Assembly: GCA_904501835.1 (NCBI GenBank)
Contig: CAJGBW010000065.1
Location: 1 to 6,209, forward strand
Source of the DNA: an uncultured Bacteroidales bacterium
GTDB lineage: Bacteria > Bacteroidota > Bacteroidia > Bacteroidales > UBA932
Length of the DNA stretch: 6,209 nt
Direction of reading: 5' to 3'
Below are positions 1-5,839 of the stretch, one piece after another. Position 1 is the first letter of the stretch; every line of letters begins with the position of its first letter. Made by a program: the position numbers and the translations under genes. Below the pieces are notes generated by a model. That model saw only the letters and a list, made by a program, of their open reading frames with translations. It was not told where the DNA came from and ran no database searches.

Positions 1-321
1 ATGATAGGCTACCATAAGCAGAGGCTTTCCCATCGGGACATAATGATTAAATCCGAAAAGTTCCAATGCCGAATGTGCAGCCACTCTCACCTTTTTATTT
101 AACTGCTCATTATAACAAGACAAAGCAGCGAATGAAGATAATGAATCTCCGGTACGATACATAACCCCCTTATCCAAAGTCGCAAGCCATCCGGATTGTC
201 GATACTTTCTTATCAACTGATCTGAATAGCCATTTCTCCTTAACCAATCGGAGAAGAATAATCCATTTTTCTTGCCTAATACAAGAAGTCGGTTTAATTT
301 ACTTTTATATTCTAAACCCAT
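1..321 (-). CDS. AbiEi-family antitoxin/transcriptional regulator of a type IV toxin-antitoxin system (partial, 3' end outside window)
   Basis: The reading frame opens with ATG at 321 and stays open for 107 codons to the window edge, so the C-terminal part is missing. What is seen: a start of the form MGLEYKSKLNRLL, a winged-helix-like segment at about residues 20-57 (SDWLRRNGYS, then LIRKYRQSGWLATLDKGVMYRTGD), and a following motif SALELFGFNHYVPMGKP at residues 84-100. This order matches the N-terminal DNA-binding domain of AbiEi antitoxins (AbiEi_3 type) and the beginning of the antitoxin domain. In characterised AbiE systems AbiEi represses its own operon and counteracts AbiEii, a nucleotidyltransferase toxin encoded just downstream. 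That partner would lie beyond the left edge. GC content is 38% (123 of 321 counted), lower than most of the window, consistent with acquired DNA. The start has no Shine-Dalgarno sequence, but the ATG sits about 20 bases after a predicted transcription start. The family call is fairly sure; system activity cannot be judged. Confidence 0.8.
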   Translation of the reverse strand, partial: MGLEYKSKLNRLLVLGKKNGLFFSDWLRRNGYSDQLIRKYRQSGWLATLDKGVMYRTGDSLSSFAALSCYNEQLNKKVRVAAHSALELFGFNHYVPMGKPLLMVAYH

Positions 322-330
322 AGTTTATAA

Positions 331-349
331 CAACCGATTAAATCCAACC
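331..349. promoter_or_regulatory. Possible operator at the antitoxin transcription start
   Basis: The plus strand reads CAACC, then GATTAAATC (a 4-base inverted repeat around one central base, 336-344), then CAACC again. A short palindrome is thus flanked exactly by a 5-base direct repeat. It lies just downstream of the -7 element, at the predicted transcription start. AbiEi proteins are known to autoregulate by binding repeats in their promoter, so this is a reasonable candidate site. The repeat is short and may be chance. Confidence 0.3.
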
Positions 350-350
350 A

Positions 351-381
351 CAAAGATAGTAGATTTCTTAATAATCACAAA
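351..381 (-). promoter_or_regulatory. Bacteroidota-type promoter for the antitoxin gene
   Basis: Read on the minus strand, TATCTTTG (358-351) matches the -7 consensus TAnnTTTG in full. TTTG (381-378) lies 19 bases upstream and matches the -33 element. Transcription would start near 344, leaving a leader of about 20 bases before the ATG at 321. Because it sits between the flippase stop and the antitoxin start, it makes the antitoxin a separate unit from the upstream glycan operon. Confidence 0.65.
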
Positions 382-404
382 TGAAACAAGGAGCATTAAG
401 CCCC
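381..404 (-). terminator. Weak candidate terminator after the flippase gene
   Basis: On the minus strand, six bases after the flippase stop codon, GGGGC (404-400) can pair with GCTCC (394-390) across a 5-base loop, with one G-U pair. A T-rich run (TTGTTTCATTT) follows. The stem is only 5 base pairs and the T tract is broken, so termination would be weak. The tail overlaps the -33 element of the antitoxin promoter. Confidence 0.25.
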
Positions 405-409
405 AAACT

Positions 410-1927
410 CTATTTTCGCAGATATTGTTTTTCTCCGTCTGTTAGAACGAGGAAATAAGACAGAACGGCCAGGACTACAGTGCTGGTCAAGGTAACCAAA
501 ATCAGACGGACAAAGGGCTGACAAGCGCATAGCCCATAGACGAGTTGGGCACAAACAAAGGCCAAAACACTGATAAGCAGAAGGCGGAAGAATAGACGGG
601 CAAACGCCCCCAAAGGAAACGCTGTCAATTCCTTGGCCATCAATCCTTTCCAGATAAAGATAAGTGAGTAAACCCCGGCAAAAATCCAATAGGAAGACTC
701 GGGAGAGGCACCCGCTTGATAGGCCCACCATGACAAAGGAAAGACCGTCAAAGCCAGCAGAGAAGACAGCAGAGAATACTTTCTTATCTTGCCTGAAGCC
801 TGAATCAATTGAAAAAGAGCATTGGAACTCATATCCACGAGCGTGCACAAGATAGCCAGACGGACAAAAGTCACGGCATAGTCAGGCACCTGTCCCAACC
901 ATAGATGCAAAAGATATTCACACTCTATCCAAATAGGAATAGCCAATAAAACTTGCACCAGATAGGTAAATTTGCTAGCGCGCTGCACCATCAGATAGCA
1001 ATAGCGAAGGTCGCCATTGGCATAAGACTTTACAATTTGAGGGTTGAATGCCAACATGATATTGGAGGCAAATTGCTTAAAAATGCCTTCCACCTGCATT
1101 GCAATACCACGTCCTGCATTCACCAACACGCCAAAGAATACATTTTGTAAGATATTGATTCCCTGCGTATTTACCAAAAGAGTCGCCGAACCCAAGGTAT
1201 TCCAGCCGGCAAAGGAAAACATTTCCTTGACCAAGCCGCGCGAAGAAGCGGTAAAGCGCAAGGAAAAGCGACTTTCAGCATAATTCTTTTTACAATAAAT
1301 GGAATACAGACTACGCACGATGAGCGCCACAGCCAACATCAAAAGGGCGTAGGTAATCAATTTATCATAAGAAGAAAGGTAGAGCAAATACGCCACCGCC
1401 AACTTCAACATGCCTTCCACGATGCTCACCAGCGCAAAGACATCCATTTTTTCTCGGCTGATTAGCAAGGCATTATAAGGAATTGCCAAGAGATTGACCA
1501 TCATAATACCCATAGAGCATTGTAGCACCCAAGTGGCCGCCGTCATACGCTCCGCAGGGATATTCATACGGTTTTGCAAGAACCACAAGCCCAGCGTCTC
1601 GGTCAAAATCAACAGAAGGACACAAAGTAGAAAAAGCATCACGCGGCTGACGCCAAACACTTCTTTGAGGCGCTCCATATCTCCTTTTCCCAGCTGGTAG
1701 GACATAAAACGGCTAATGGCATTAGACACCGCGGCGGTCAATACGCTGAATAGCACAACCACCCCACCCACAGCCGTATAGACGCCGAAATCTTCCACGC
1801 CCAAAGCCGACAGCACGACGCGAGAGGTAAACAGGCCCACAAACAACAGCACCAGCATACGCACATACAACAATATGGCGTTACGGGCGATGCGTACTCC
1901 TTTGGGTTGATTCTGTTTATCTTGCAT
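410..1927 (-). CDS. Polysaccharide / lipid-linked glycan flippase, MATE/MOP-superfamily membrane protein
   Basis: A 505-residue, highly hydrophobic protein with about 12 or more predicted membrane segments, for example near residues 18-40, 50-70, 95-116, 132-152, 163-184, 188-210, 320-340, 350-372, 385-403, 411-430, 445-466 and 472-495. The N-terminal stretch (SRVVLSALGVEDFGVY, then VGGVVVLFSVL and AISRF) and the central NPQIVKSYANGD motif resemble Wzx-like polysaccharide biosynthesis proteins of Bacteroidota. Such proteins move undecaprenyl-linked or other lipid-linked glycans across the inner membrane; the substrate here is unknown. Length is normal for the family and the frame is intact. 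The ATG at 1927 lies inside the end of the preceding glycosyltransferase gene (11-base overlap, different frame), which points to translational coupling. It is the last gene of the three-gene unit, so it is probably expressed from the promoter near 4290. Drug/sodium MATE transport is the less likely alternative, given the glycosyltransferase next to it. Confidence 0.85.
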   Translation of the reverse strand: MQDKQNQPKGVRIARNAILLYVRMLVLLFVGLFTSRVVLSALGVEDFGVYTAVGGVVVLFSVLTAAVSNAISRFMSYQLGKGDMERLKEVFGVSRVMLFLLCVLLLILTETLGLWFLQNRMNIPAERMTAATWVLQCSMGIMMVNLLAIPYNALLISREKMDVFALVSIVEGMLKLAVAYLLYLSSYDKLITYALLMLAVALIVRSLYSIYCKKNYAESRFSLRFTASSRGLVKEMFSFAGWNTLGSATLLVNTQGINILQNVFFGVLVNAGRGIAMQVEGIFKQFASNIMLAFNPQIVKSYANGDLRYCYLMVQRASKFTYLVQVLLAIPIWIECEYLLHLWLGQVPDYAVTFVRLAILCTLVDMSSNALFQLIQASGKIRKYSLLSSLLALTVFPLSWWAYQAGASPESSYWIFAGVYSLIFIWKGLMAKELTAFPLGAFARLFFRLLLISVLAFVCAQLVYGLCACQPFVRLILVTLTSTVVLAVLSYFLVLTDGEKQYLRK

Positions 1928-2867
1928 AATACTTTATAAAAATTTCTTTGGGACTCTTTCGGGTAAAGATGCTGCAAAGGCAATGTGCATAAGTCTGTTT
2001 ACGAATATGAAGCGCCTGTTCCTTGCTAAACAGACAACGAAATGCACAGAACAGATATTTGAGCCATTCTGCCAACCATACAAAAACACCCAGCACGGCA
2101 TAACGGAACGCTGAACCCCGGGCATAAAACATCAAGAAACCACGCATTCCGGCCGGTTTGGTCGCCGACACAATCCGACGGGCGCTTTGATGATGAAAAT
2201 GAGTTACATTCACTCCGGCATCCACATAGACAGCATAATTTCGGGCACGGGCTGCCGTAGAAAGGGCAATATCTTCGGGAATGAAGAAATAGCGCTCGTC
2301 AAACCAACCCAATTCCTCAAAGACAGGACGACGAATCATAAAACAGGCTCCGTTGATATCAGAAGTCTGATAAATCGCATCCACATAAGGCAATTTCCCG
2401 ACCGTATCATCCGCACTTTTGTTGCTGCACAGATGATAACGCTCCAACACATAGCGGCAAGCCGTCTGCACCGGACGCCCACAAGTCTGCAAACGACCGT
2501 CAGCAAAACGAATGGCGGGAGACAAAATGGCCGCGTCGGAAGGCAGTTTTTCAAAATCAGCCACCAACTTGTCAATCATGGCTTCGGTGAGCAGCGTGTC
2601 ATCATTCAGACACAGCACATACTCCCCTTTTGCCTGTCTGAGTGCCAGGTTGTTATTCTCCGAAAAGCCACGGATTTGATCGCTTTCGATGAAAGATACA
2701 TGCGGAAAAGCGGACTTGACCTTGACCAACTCCGCTTTATCAAATAGATATGCCACCACCAAAACTTCGTGGGACAACGTCGTGTGTCGTTCAATACTTT
2801 CCAGACAAGGACAAAGATTGTCCGGCCGGTTCATACATACAATAACGACGCTTACCCGTGGCGACAT
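1917..2867 (-). CDS. Family 2 glycosyltransferase (WbbL/rhamnosyltransferase-like)
   Basis: A 316-residue protein with a GT-A fold signature. It opens with the nucleotide-binding strand VSVVIVCMNRPDNL (residues 5-18), followed by GFSENNNLAL at 67-76 and the acidic metal/nucleotide-sugar motif LNDDTLL at 87-93. Next come an acceptor-side ING-ACFMIRR strand at 171-180, GWFDERYFFIPEDIAL at 187-202 with the likely catalytic-region ED, and a histidine cluster THFHH at 222-226. This layout is typical of cytoplasmic, inner-membrane-associated GT2 enzymes that add sugars such as rhamnose to lipid-linked O-antigen, capsule or glycolipid precursors. Donor and acceptor cannot be read from sequence. A hydrophobic stretch at about 254-280 may anchor it to the membrane. 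The gene starts 9 bases after the acyltransferase stop and overlaps the flippase start by 11 bases, so the three probably form one operon. Confidence 0.88.
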   Translation of the reverse strand: MSPRVSVVIVCMNRPDNLCPCLESIERHTTLSHEVLVVAYLFDKAELVKVKSAFPHVSFIESDQIRGFSENNNLALRQAKGEYVLCLNDDTLLTEAMIDKLVADFEKLPSDAAILSPAIRFADGRLQTCGRPVQTACRYVLERYHLCSNKSADDTVGKLPYVDAIYQTSDINGACFMIRRPVFEELGWFDERYFFIPEDIALSTAARARNYAVYVDAGVNVTHFHHQSARRIVSATKPAGMRGFLMFYARGSAFRYAVLGVFVWLAEWLKYLFCAFRCLFSKEQALHIRKQTYAHCLCSIFTRKSPKEIFIKYYAR

Positions 2868-2876
2868 AATTTCAAA

Positions 2877-4244
2877 TTACGCGCGTTTAAGAATCTCGTT
2901 CAAACGAGAGAAAATGCTGCTTCTCTTGGCTTTCAACTCATTTACCTTGGCGCGGTTCTTACGGGACACATAAGTGCAAGTTCCGATAAATTTGAGGAAG
3001 AAACGAATGTAATTCCAAGCCAAAATAAACATAAGCGGGAATGCAAAGAAATATCCCAATGCCCACCAGAATCCGGCAAATATCCAAAGCAGAATCATCG
3101 GAATGAGCAAACAGATCGGCACAGAAACAAAAACGCTCACACCGATATTGAATGAACTGAAGAACATCTCATCCTTGACCAACTTCTTGAGGAAAATCTC
3201 AGGTATGATAAAGAGAAGACAAGTAGGAATAATCGAAACGATAAACAGCGGGAGCAAGACAAGCAAACCCAGACCACGTAAAATCGCAGCGCCGGCCATC
3301 GGAGACTTCTCCAAAAGCCAATCCCTGATTTTCAACTTCTTGATTCCGGCAGCGAGGTCGTTGGTATCCTGGTAAACCTGCTCCATCTCTTCGGGATATT
3401 TTTCATACGCCGTCTGCAAATCTTTCACCAGCTTCTGGTCGGCCAACAGACGGGACGGCAAATAATTGTGTTTAAAACCGTTAGCGATGGCAAATTTGCG
3501 TCCAAAGGCACTTTCACGAAGGAAATCGATGGCATCATAGTGCTCCAAATCCTCCACATGAAGCATCATTTCCTGGATACGGCTGCGCACCAGCTTGTTC
3601 ACCTCCACCATCACTTCGCGGGGCGACTGCTGATAACGCTCATAATAAGGCATCAAGGAAATCGGCTCACCGAATTTGAGCATCATTTCGGTGCGGGCAT
3701 GGAAATAATTGGAGTAGTGGTTGCAGGAAGGAAGAACCATCACATCCTGTTTGAATTCCATTTTTTCCGCCGCCTCAAAAGCAATACGAAGATAACCGAT
3801 TTTAAAATTGCCCAGCCAGCGTTTGTCCTGATGGCCGGCCTCGGGATAGAGCATCACGGTCTCACCGTCCATCAAGGCACTTTCCGCATCCGCAAAGGTT
3901 TCTTTGTTCTTTGCCAATGCCGCATAGCCCTCATGGCTCATACGATACGCCGGCAACAAGCCCATTGCACGTAAGGCCTTGTTGAAAACGGGGTTATTAA
4001 ATACGTTGGCACGTGCCAAAAAGTTCATTCTGCGGTCCGTCAGTTTCAAACAGACACACAAAGGATCATTCAAACAATTCTGATGGTTGGCAACAACGAC
4101 CACAGGAGTACCGTTGATGGGCACATTTTCAATGCCGACCACATGCTCCTTTCTAAAATACATCCAAGAATTAACATACTGCAAATAAGCGCGAAACGCT
4201 TTCAAGAACAGGGAATGATCTCTCGGAGTTTTCACTGAATTCAT
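2877..4244 (-). CDS. PlsC-like glycerolipid acyltransferase with C-terminal membrane extension
   Basis: A 455-residue protein. The N-terminal half is an LPLAT/PlsC acyltransferase domain: VVVVANHQNCLNDPL at residues 48-62 carries the catalytic His54 and Asp60, and YPEAGH at 133-138 corresponds to the substrate-binding FPEG-type motif. NFLARANVF at 74-82 is the usual segment between them. His and Asp are separated by five residues, not the four of the standard HX4D motif. The C-terminal part has hydrophobic segments at about 323-351, 366-391 and 393-416, beyond the usual length of about 240-300 residues, so it is probably an integral inner-membrane protein. The likely reaction is acyl transfer to a (lyso)phospholipid or glycolipid; the substrate is unknown. 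The open frame extends upstream to 4367, but the ATG at 4244 is preferred: the extension runs through the promoter and into the divergent gene, and the acyltransferase-like sequence begins only after residue 42 of the longer form. It is first in a unit with the glycosyltransferase and flippase. Confidence 0.85.
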   Translation of the reverse strand: MNSVKTPRDHSLFLKAFRAYLQYVNSWMYFRKEHVVGIENVPINGTPVVVVANHQNCLNDPLCVCLKLTDRRMNFLARANVFNNPVFNKALRAMGLLPAYRMSHEGYAALAKNKETFADAESALMDGETVMLYPEAGHQDKRWLGNFKIGYLRIAFEAAEKMEFKQDVMVLPSCNHYSNYFHARTEMMLKFGEPISLMPYYERYQQSPREVMVEVNKLVRSRIQEMMLHVEDLEHYDAIDFLRESAFGRKFAIANGFKHNYLPSRLLADQKLVKDLQTAYEKYPEEMEQVYQDTNDLAAGIKKLKIRDWLLEKSPMAGAAILRGLGLLVLLPLFIVSIIPTCLLFIIPEIFLKKLVKDEMFFSSFNIGVSVFVSVPICLLIPMILLWIFAGFWWALGYFFAFPLMFILAWNYIRFFLKFIGTCTYVSRKNRAKVNELKAKRSSIFSRLNEILKRA

Positions 4245-4280
4245 AAAGTATAAAGTTTGTTTAGTTAGGTTTGTACAACG

Positions 4281-4309
4281 CAAAGATAAATATTTTTTTA
4301 GAAATTCAA
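4281..4309 (-). promoter_or_regulatory. Bacteroidota-type promoter for the acyltransferase-glycosyltransferase-flippase unit
   Basis: On the minus strand, TATCTTTG (4288-4281) is a full match to the TAnnTTTG -7 element, identical to the one before the antitoxin gene. A TTG (4309-4307) lies 18 bases upstream as the -33 element, with an A-rich run between them. Transcription would start near 4274, giving a leader of about 30 bases to the ATG at 4244. This placement supports the shorter start of the acyltransferase. Confidence 0.6.
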
Positions 4310-4327
4310 TGATTATTGCTAACTTCG
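4297..4327 (+). promoter_or_regulatory. Probable promoter for the nfeD-SPFH unit
   Basis: On the plus strand, TAACTTCG (4320-4327) matches the -7 consensus TAnnTTTG except for one base. TTTA (4297-4300), one base off TTTG, lies 19 bases upstream. Transcription would begin near 4334, about 18 bases before the ATG at 4353. The match is weaker than for the other two promoters. It interleaves with the divergent promoter: bases 4297-4309 belong to both. Confidence 0.4.
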
Positions 4328-4352
4328 TAGGGTTGTTAAAATATATAAGTAT

Positions 4353-4790
4353 ATGGAAGTTTGGCACATTTGGATTATCGTCGCACTATTGTTCTTCATT
4401 CTTGAAATCTTCACCCCCGGCTTTGCCGTCGCTTGTCTGTCCATTGGTGCCATTGGAGGCGCTATTGCCACTTTGGTCGGTTGGGAATTCAAGTTCCAGC
4501 TCTTGGTTTTCGCCATCACAAGCATTGTGGCGCTTGTGTCGGTTAGACCGCTGGTTATCAAGTTCCTGAAATCCAAAAAGAAAGAGACGCTGACCAACAC
4601 GGACGCCCTCATCGGCAGGGAGGCCATTGTCACAGAAACCATCCAGCCTCACGTAGGAGGCCGCGTAAAAATTGATGGCGACGATTGGAAAGCCGTTTGC
4701 TCTAATGCCGCCAGCGTGGACTGTGGCACCATCGTACGCATCACCAAGGTAGACAGCGTAATACTCACGGTAGAAACAATTAACGAATAA
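4353..4790 (+). CDS. Short-form NfeD family membrane protein (SPFH partner)
   Basis: A 145-residue protein. The N-terminal half holds three hydrophobic segments, about residues 5-22 (including the family-typical LEIFTPGF at 17-24), 25-43 and 48-66. A basic linker (KFLKSKKKE, 70-78) leads to a soluble C-terminal domain from about 84. There, ALIGREAIVTETI (85-97) and GRVKIDGDDWKA (103-114) are the recognised NfeD C-terminal OB-fold motifs. It lacks the N-terminal ClpP-like serine protease domain of long NfeD proteins, so it is the short (NfeD1b-like) form and should have no protease activity. Short NfeD proteins are typically encoded beside, and bind, stomatin/QmcA/flotillin-type SPFH proteins in the membrane, and exactly such a gene follows after 9 bases. 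It is the first gene of the plus-strand unit. There is no clear Shine-Dalgarno sequence, as usual for the phylum. Confidence 0.92.
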   Translation: MEVWHIWIIVALLFFILEIFTPGFAVACLSIGAIGGAIATLVGWEFKFQLLVFAITSIVALVSVRPLVIKFLKSKKKETLTNTDALIGREAIVTETIQPHVGGRVKIDGDDWKAVCSNAASVDCGTIVRITKVDSVILTVETINE

Positions 4791-4799
4791 TAAAATATT

Positions 4800-5813
4800 A
4801 TGGGACCACTTATTATTTTCCTTATCATTGCCGGCATCGCGATTCTTTATGTATTGCTTGGCTTTAAAATTATCCCTCAATCAGAAACCAAAGTTATCGA
4901 GCGTCTGGGAAGATATGATAGAACGCTCTCTTCCGGTATCAATATCATCTGGCCCATTTTGGACAAAGCCCGTAAAGTAAGCGTTCGCCAGAGTTTCACC
5001 AGCCGTTTGGGCAAGAATATCACGGTATTGAAAGAGTCTGACGTGATTGATTTGCGCGAACAGGTGTACGATTTCCCTGAGCAGAATGTCATTACCAAAG
5101 ATAATGTAACCACCCGCATCAACGCCCTTCTGTATTTTCAGATTGTGGATCCCGTAAAATCAGTTTACGAAATCGACAATCTCCCCAACGCGATTGAAAA
5201 GCTCACCCAGACCACCTTGCGTAACGTCATCGGCGAGCTGGAGTTGGACGAGACCTTGACTTCCAGAGACACCATCAACTCCAAATTGCGCGCCGTATTG
5301 GACGATGCGACCAACAAATGGGGTGTGAAAGTAAACCGCGTTGAGTTGCAAGACATTACGCCTCCTGATAGTGTACGCAATGCCATGGAGCAACAGATGC
5401 AGGCAGAGCGTGAGCGCCGTGCCTTGATTTTGAAGTCCGAAGGTGAGAAACAGGCAACCATCCTCAAATCTGAGGGTGACAAACGTTCCCTTATCAACGA
5501 GTCCGAGGCAGACAAAGAGTCCAAAGTGCTCCAAGCCCAAGGTGAGGCGGAGGCCAAAATTCTCCAAGCCGAAGCAGAGGCACGCGCCAAAGTGCTTCAA
5601 GCCGAGGCAGAAGCGGAAGCCATTCGCAAAATCACCGAAGCCATCAACGGCACCAAGTCTAATCCCGCCACTTATATGTTGGCTGTCAAATACATCGATT
5701 CACTCAAAGAAATGGTATCCGGCAAAGACAACAAGACCGTTTACATTCCCTACGAGGCGACTTCTGTATTGAGTTCCATCGGCGGTATCAAGGACCTGCT
5801 TAATTCGAAATAA
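4800..5813 (+). CDS. SPFH/band 7 protein, stomatin/QmcA-like (slipin)
   Basis: A 337-residue protein of normal family length. An N-terminal membrane segment (residues 3-21, a hydrophobic run of Ile, Leu, Ala and Gly) is followed by the SPFH domain at about 22-200. Typical signatures there are IPQSETKVIERLGRYDRTLSSG (25-46, in part), the DLREQVYDFPEQNVITKDNV region (84-103, in part), ALLYFQIVDPVKSVYEI (109-125), LTQTTLRNVIGELELDE (135-151) and the LQDITPP motif (183-189). A long coiled coil (about 196-282) rich in Glu, Ala and Lys carries six 11-residue repeats, then comes a conserved C-terminal tail. Proteins of this type oligomerise into large ring or cage assemblies on the membrane, organise membrane domains and modulate membrane proteases. 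In E. coli, QmcA is likewise encoded beside an NfeD-type protein. It lies 9 bases after nfeD and 26 bases before the glutamine synthetase gene. The exact client or substrate is unknown. Confidence 0.93.
   Translation: MGPLIIFLIIAGIAILYVLLGFKIIPQSETKVIERLGRYDRTLSSGINIIWPILDKARKVSVRQSFTSRLGKNITVLKESDVIDLREQVYDFPEQNVITKDNVTTRINALLYFQIVDPVKSVYEIDNLPNAIEKLTQTTLRNVIGELELDETLTSRDTINSKLRAVLDDATNKWGVKVNRVELQDITPPDSVRNAMEQQMQAERERRALILKSEGEKQATILKSEGDKRSLINESEADKESKVLQAQGEAEAKILQAEAEARAKVLQAEAEAEAIRKITEAINGTKSNPATYMLAVKYIDSLKEMVSGKDNKTVYIPYEATSVLSSIGGIKDLLNSK
5427..5624 (+). repeat. Six tandem 11-residue (33-base) repeats in the SPFH coiled coil
   Basis: Residues 210-275 of the SPFH protein divide without gaps into ILKSEGEKQAT, ILKSEGDKRSL, INESEADKESK, VLQAQGEAEAK, ILQAEAEARAK and VLQAEAEAEAI. 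Each unit begins with Ile or Val, and five of six continue with Leu. An 11-residue period is typical of nearly straight or right-handed coiled coils. Codons differ between units (for example TTG, CTC and CTT for the second-position Leu), so the repeat is kept at protein level and is not a fresh DNA duplication. Confidence 0.85.
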
Positions 5814-5839
5814 ATTAAAACGTTATAAATACAAACTGT

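Noticed and set aside
396..848. 150-codon open frame on the minus strand inside the flippase gene
   Set aside because: It lies in another frame of an intact membrane-protein gene, and its Cys/Ser/Phe-rich composition is typical of a shadow frame.
2187..2747. 186-codon open frame on the plus strand opposite the glycosyltransferase
   Set aside because: The minus-strand gene has full family motifs over the same bases; the antisense product resembles no known family.
3468..3974. 168-codon open frame on the plus strand opposite the acyltransferase
   Set aside because: It is His/Ile-rich antisense of a well-supported gene, with no promoter or recognisable domain.
4245..4367. Longer N-terminus (41 extra residues) for the acyltransferase, starting at 4367
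   Set aside because: It would overlap the divergent nfeD start and run through both predicted promoters. The extra residues look like translated AT-rich intergenic DNA, and a suitable ATG lies at 4244 about 30 bases after the predicted transcription start.
4386..4880. 164-codon open frame on the minus strand opposite nfeD and the SPFH start
   Set aside because: It spans two well-supported plus-strand genes and their junction, and shows no family motif.
5160..5600. Two long antisense frames (141 and 146 codons) opposite the SPFH gene
   Set aside because: They arise from the repetitive Glu/Ala/Lys codons of the coiled coil read backwards; their apparent repeats mirror the 33-base period.
5427..5624. 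33-base tandem repeat considered as a CRISPR-like or mobile repeat array
   Set aside because: There are no spacers, the unit length equals 11 codons, and codon choice differs between units, so it is a protein repeat.
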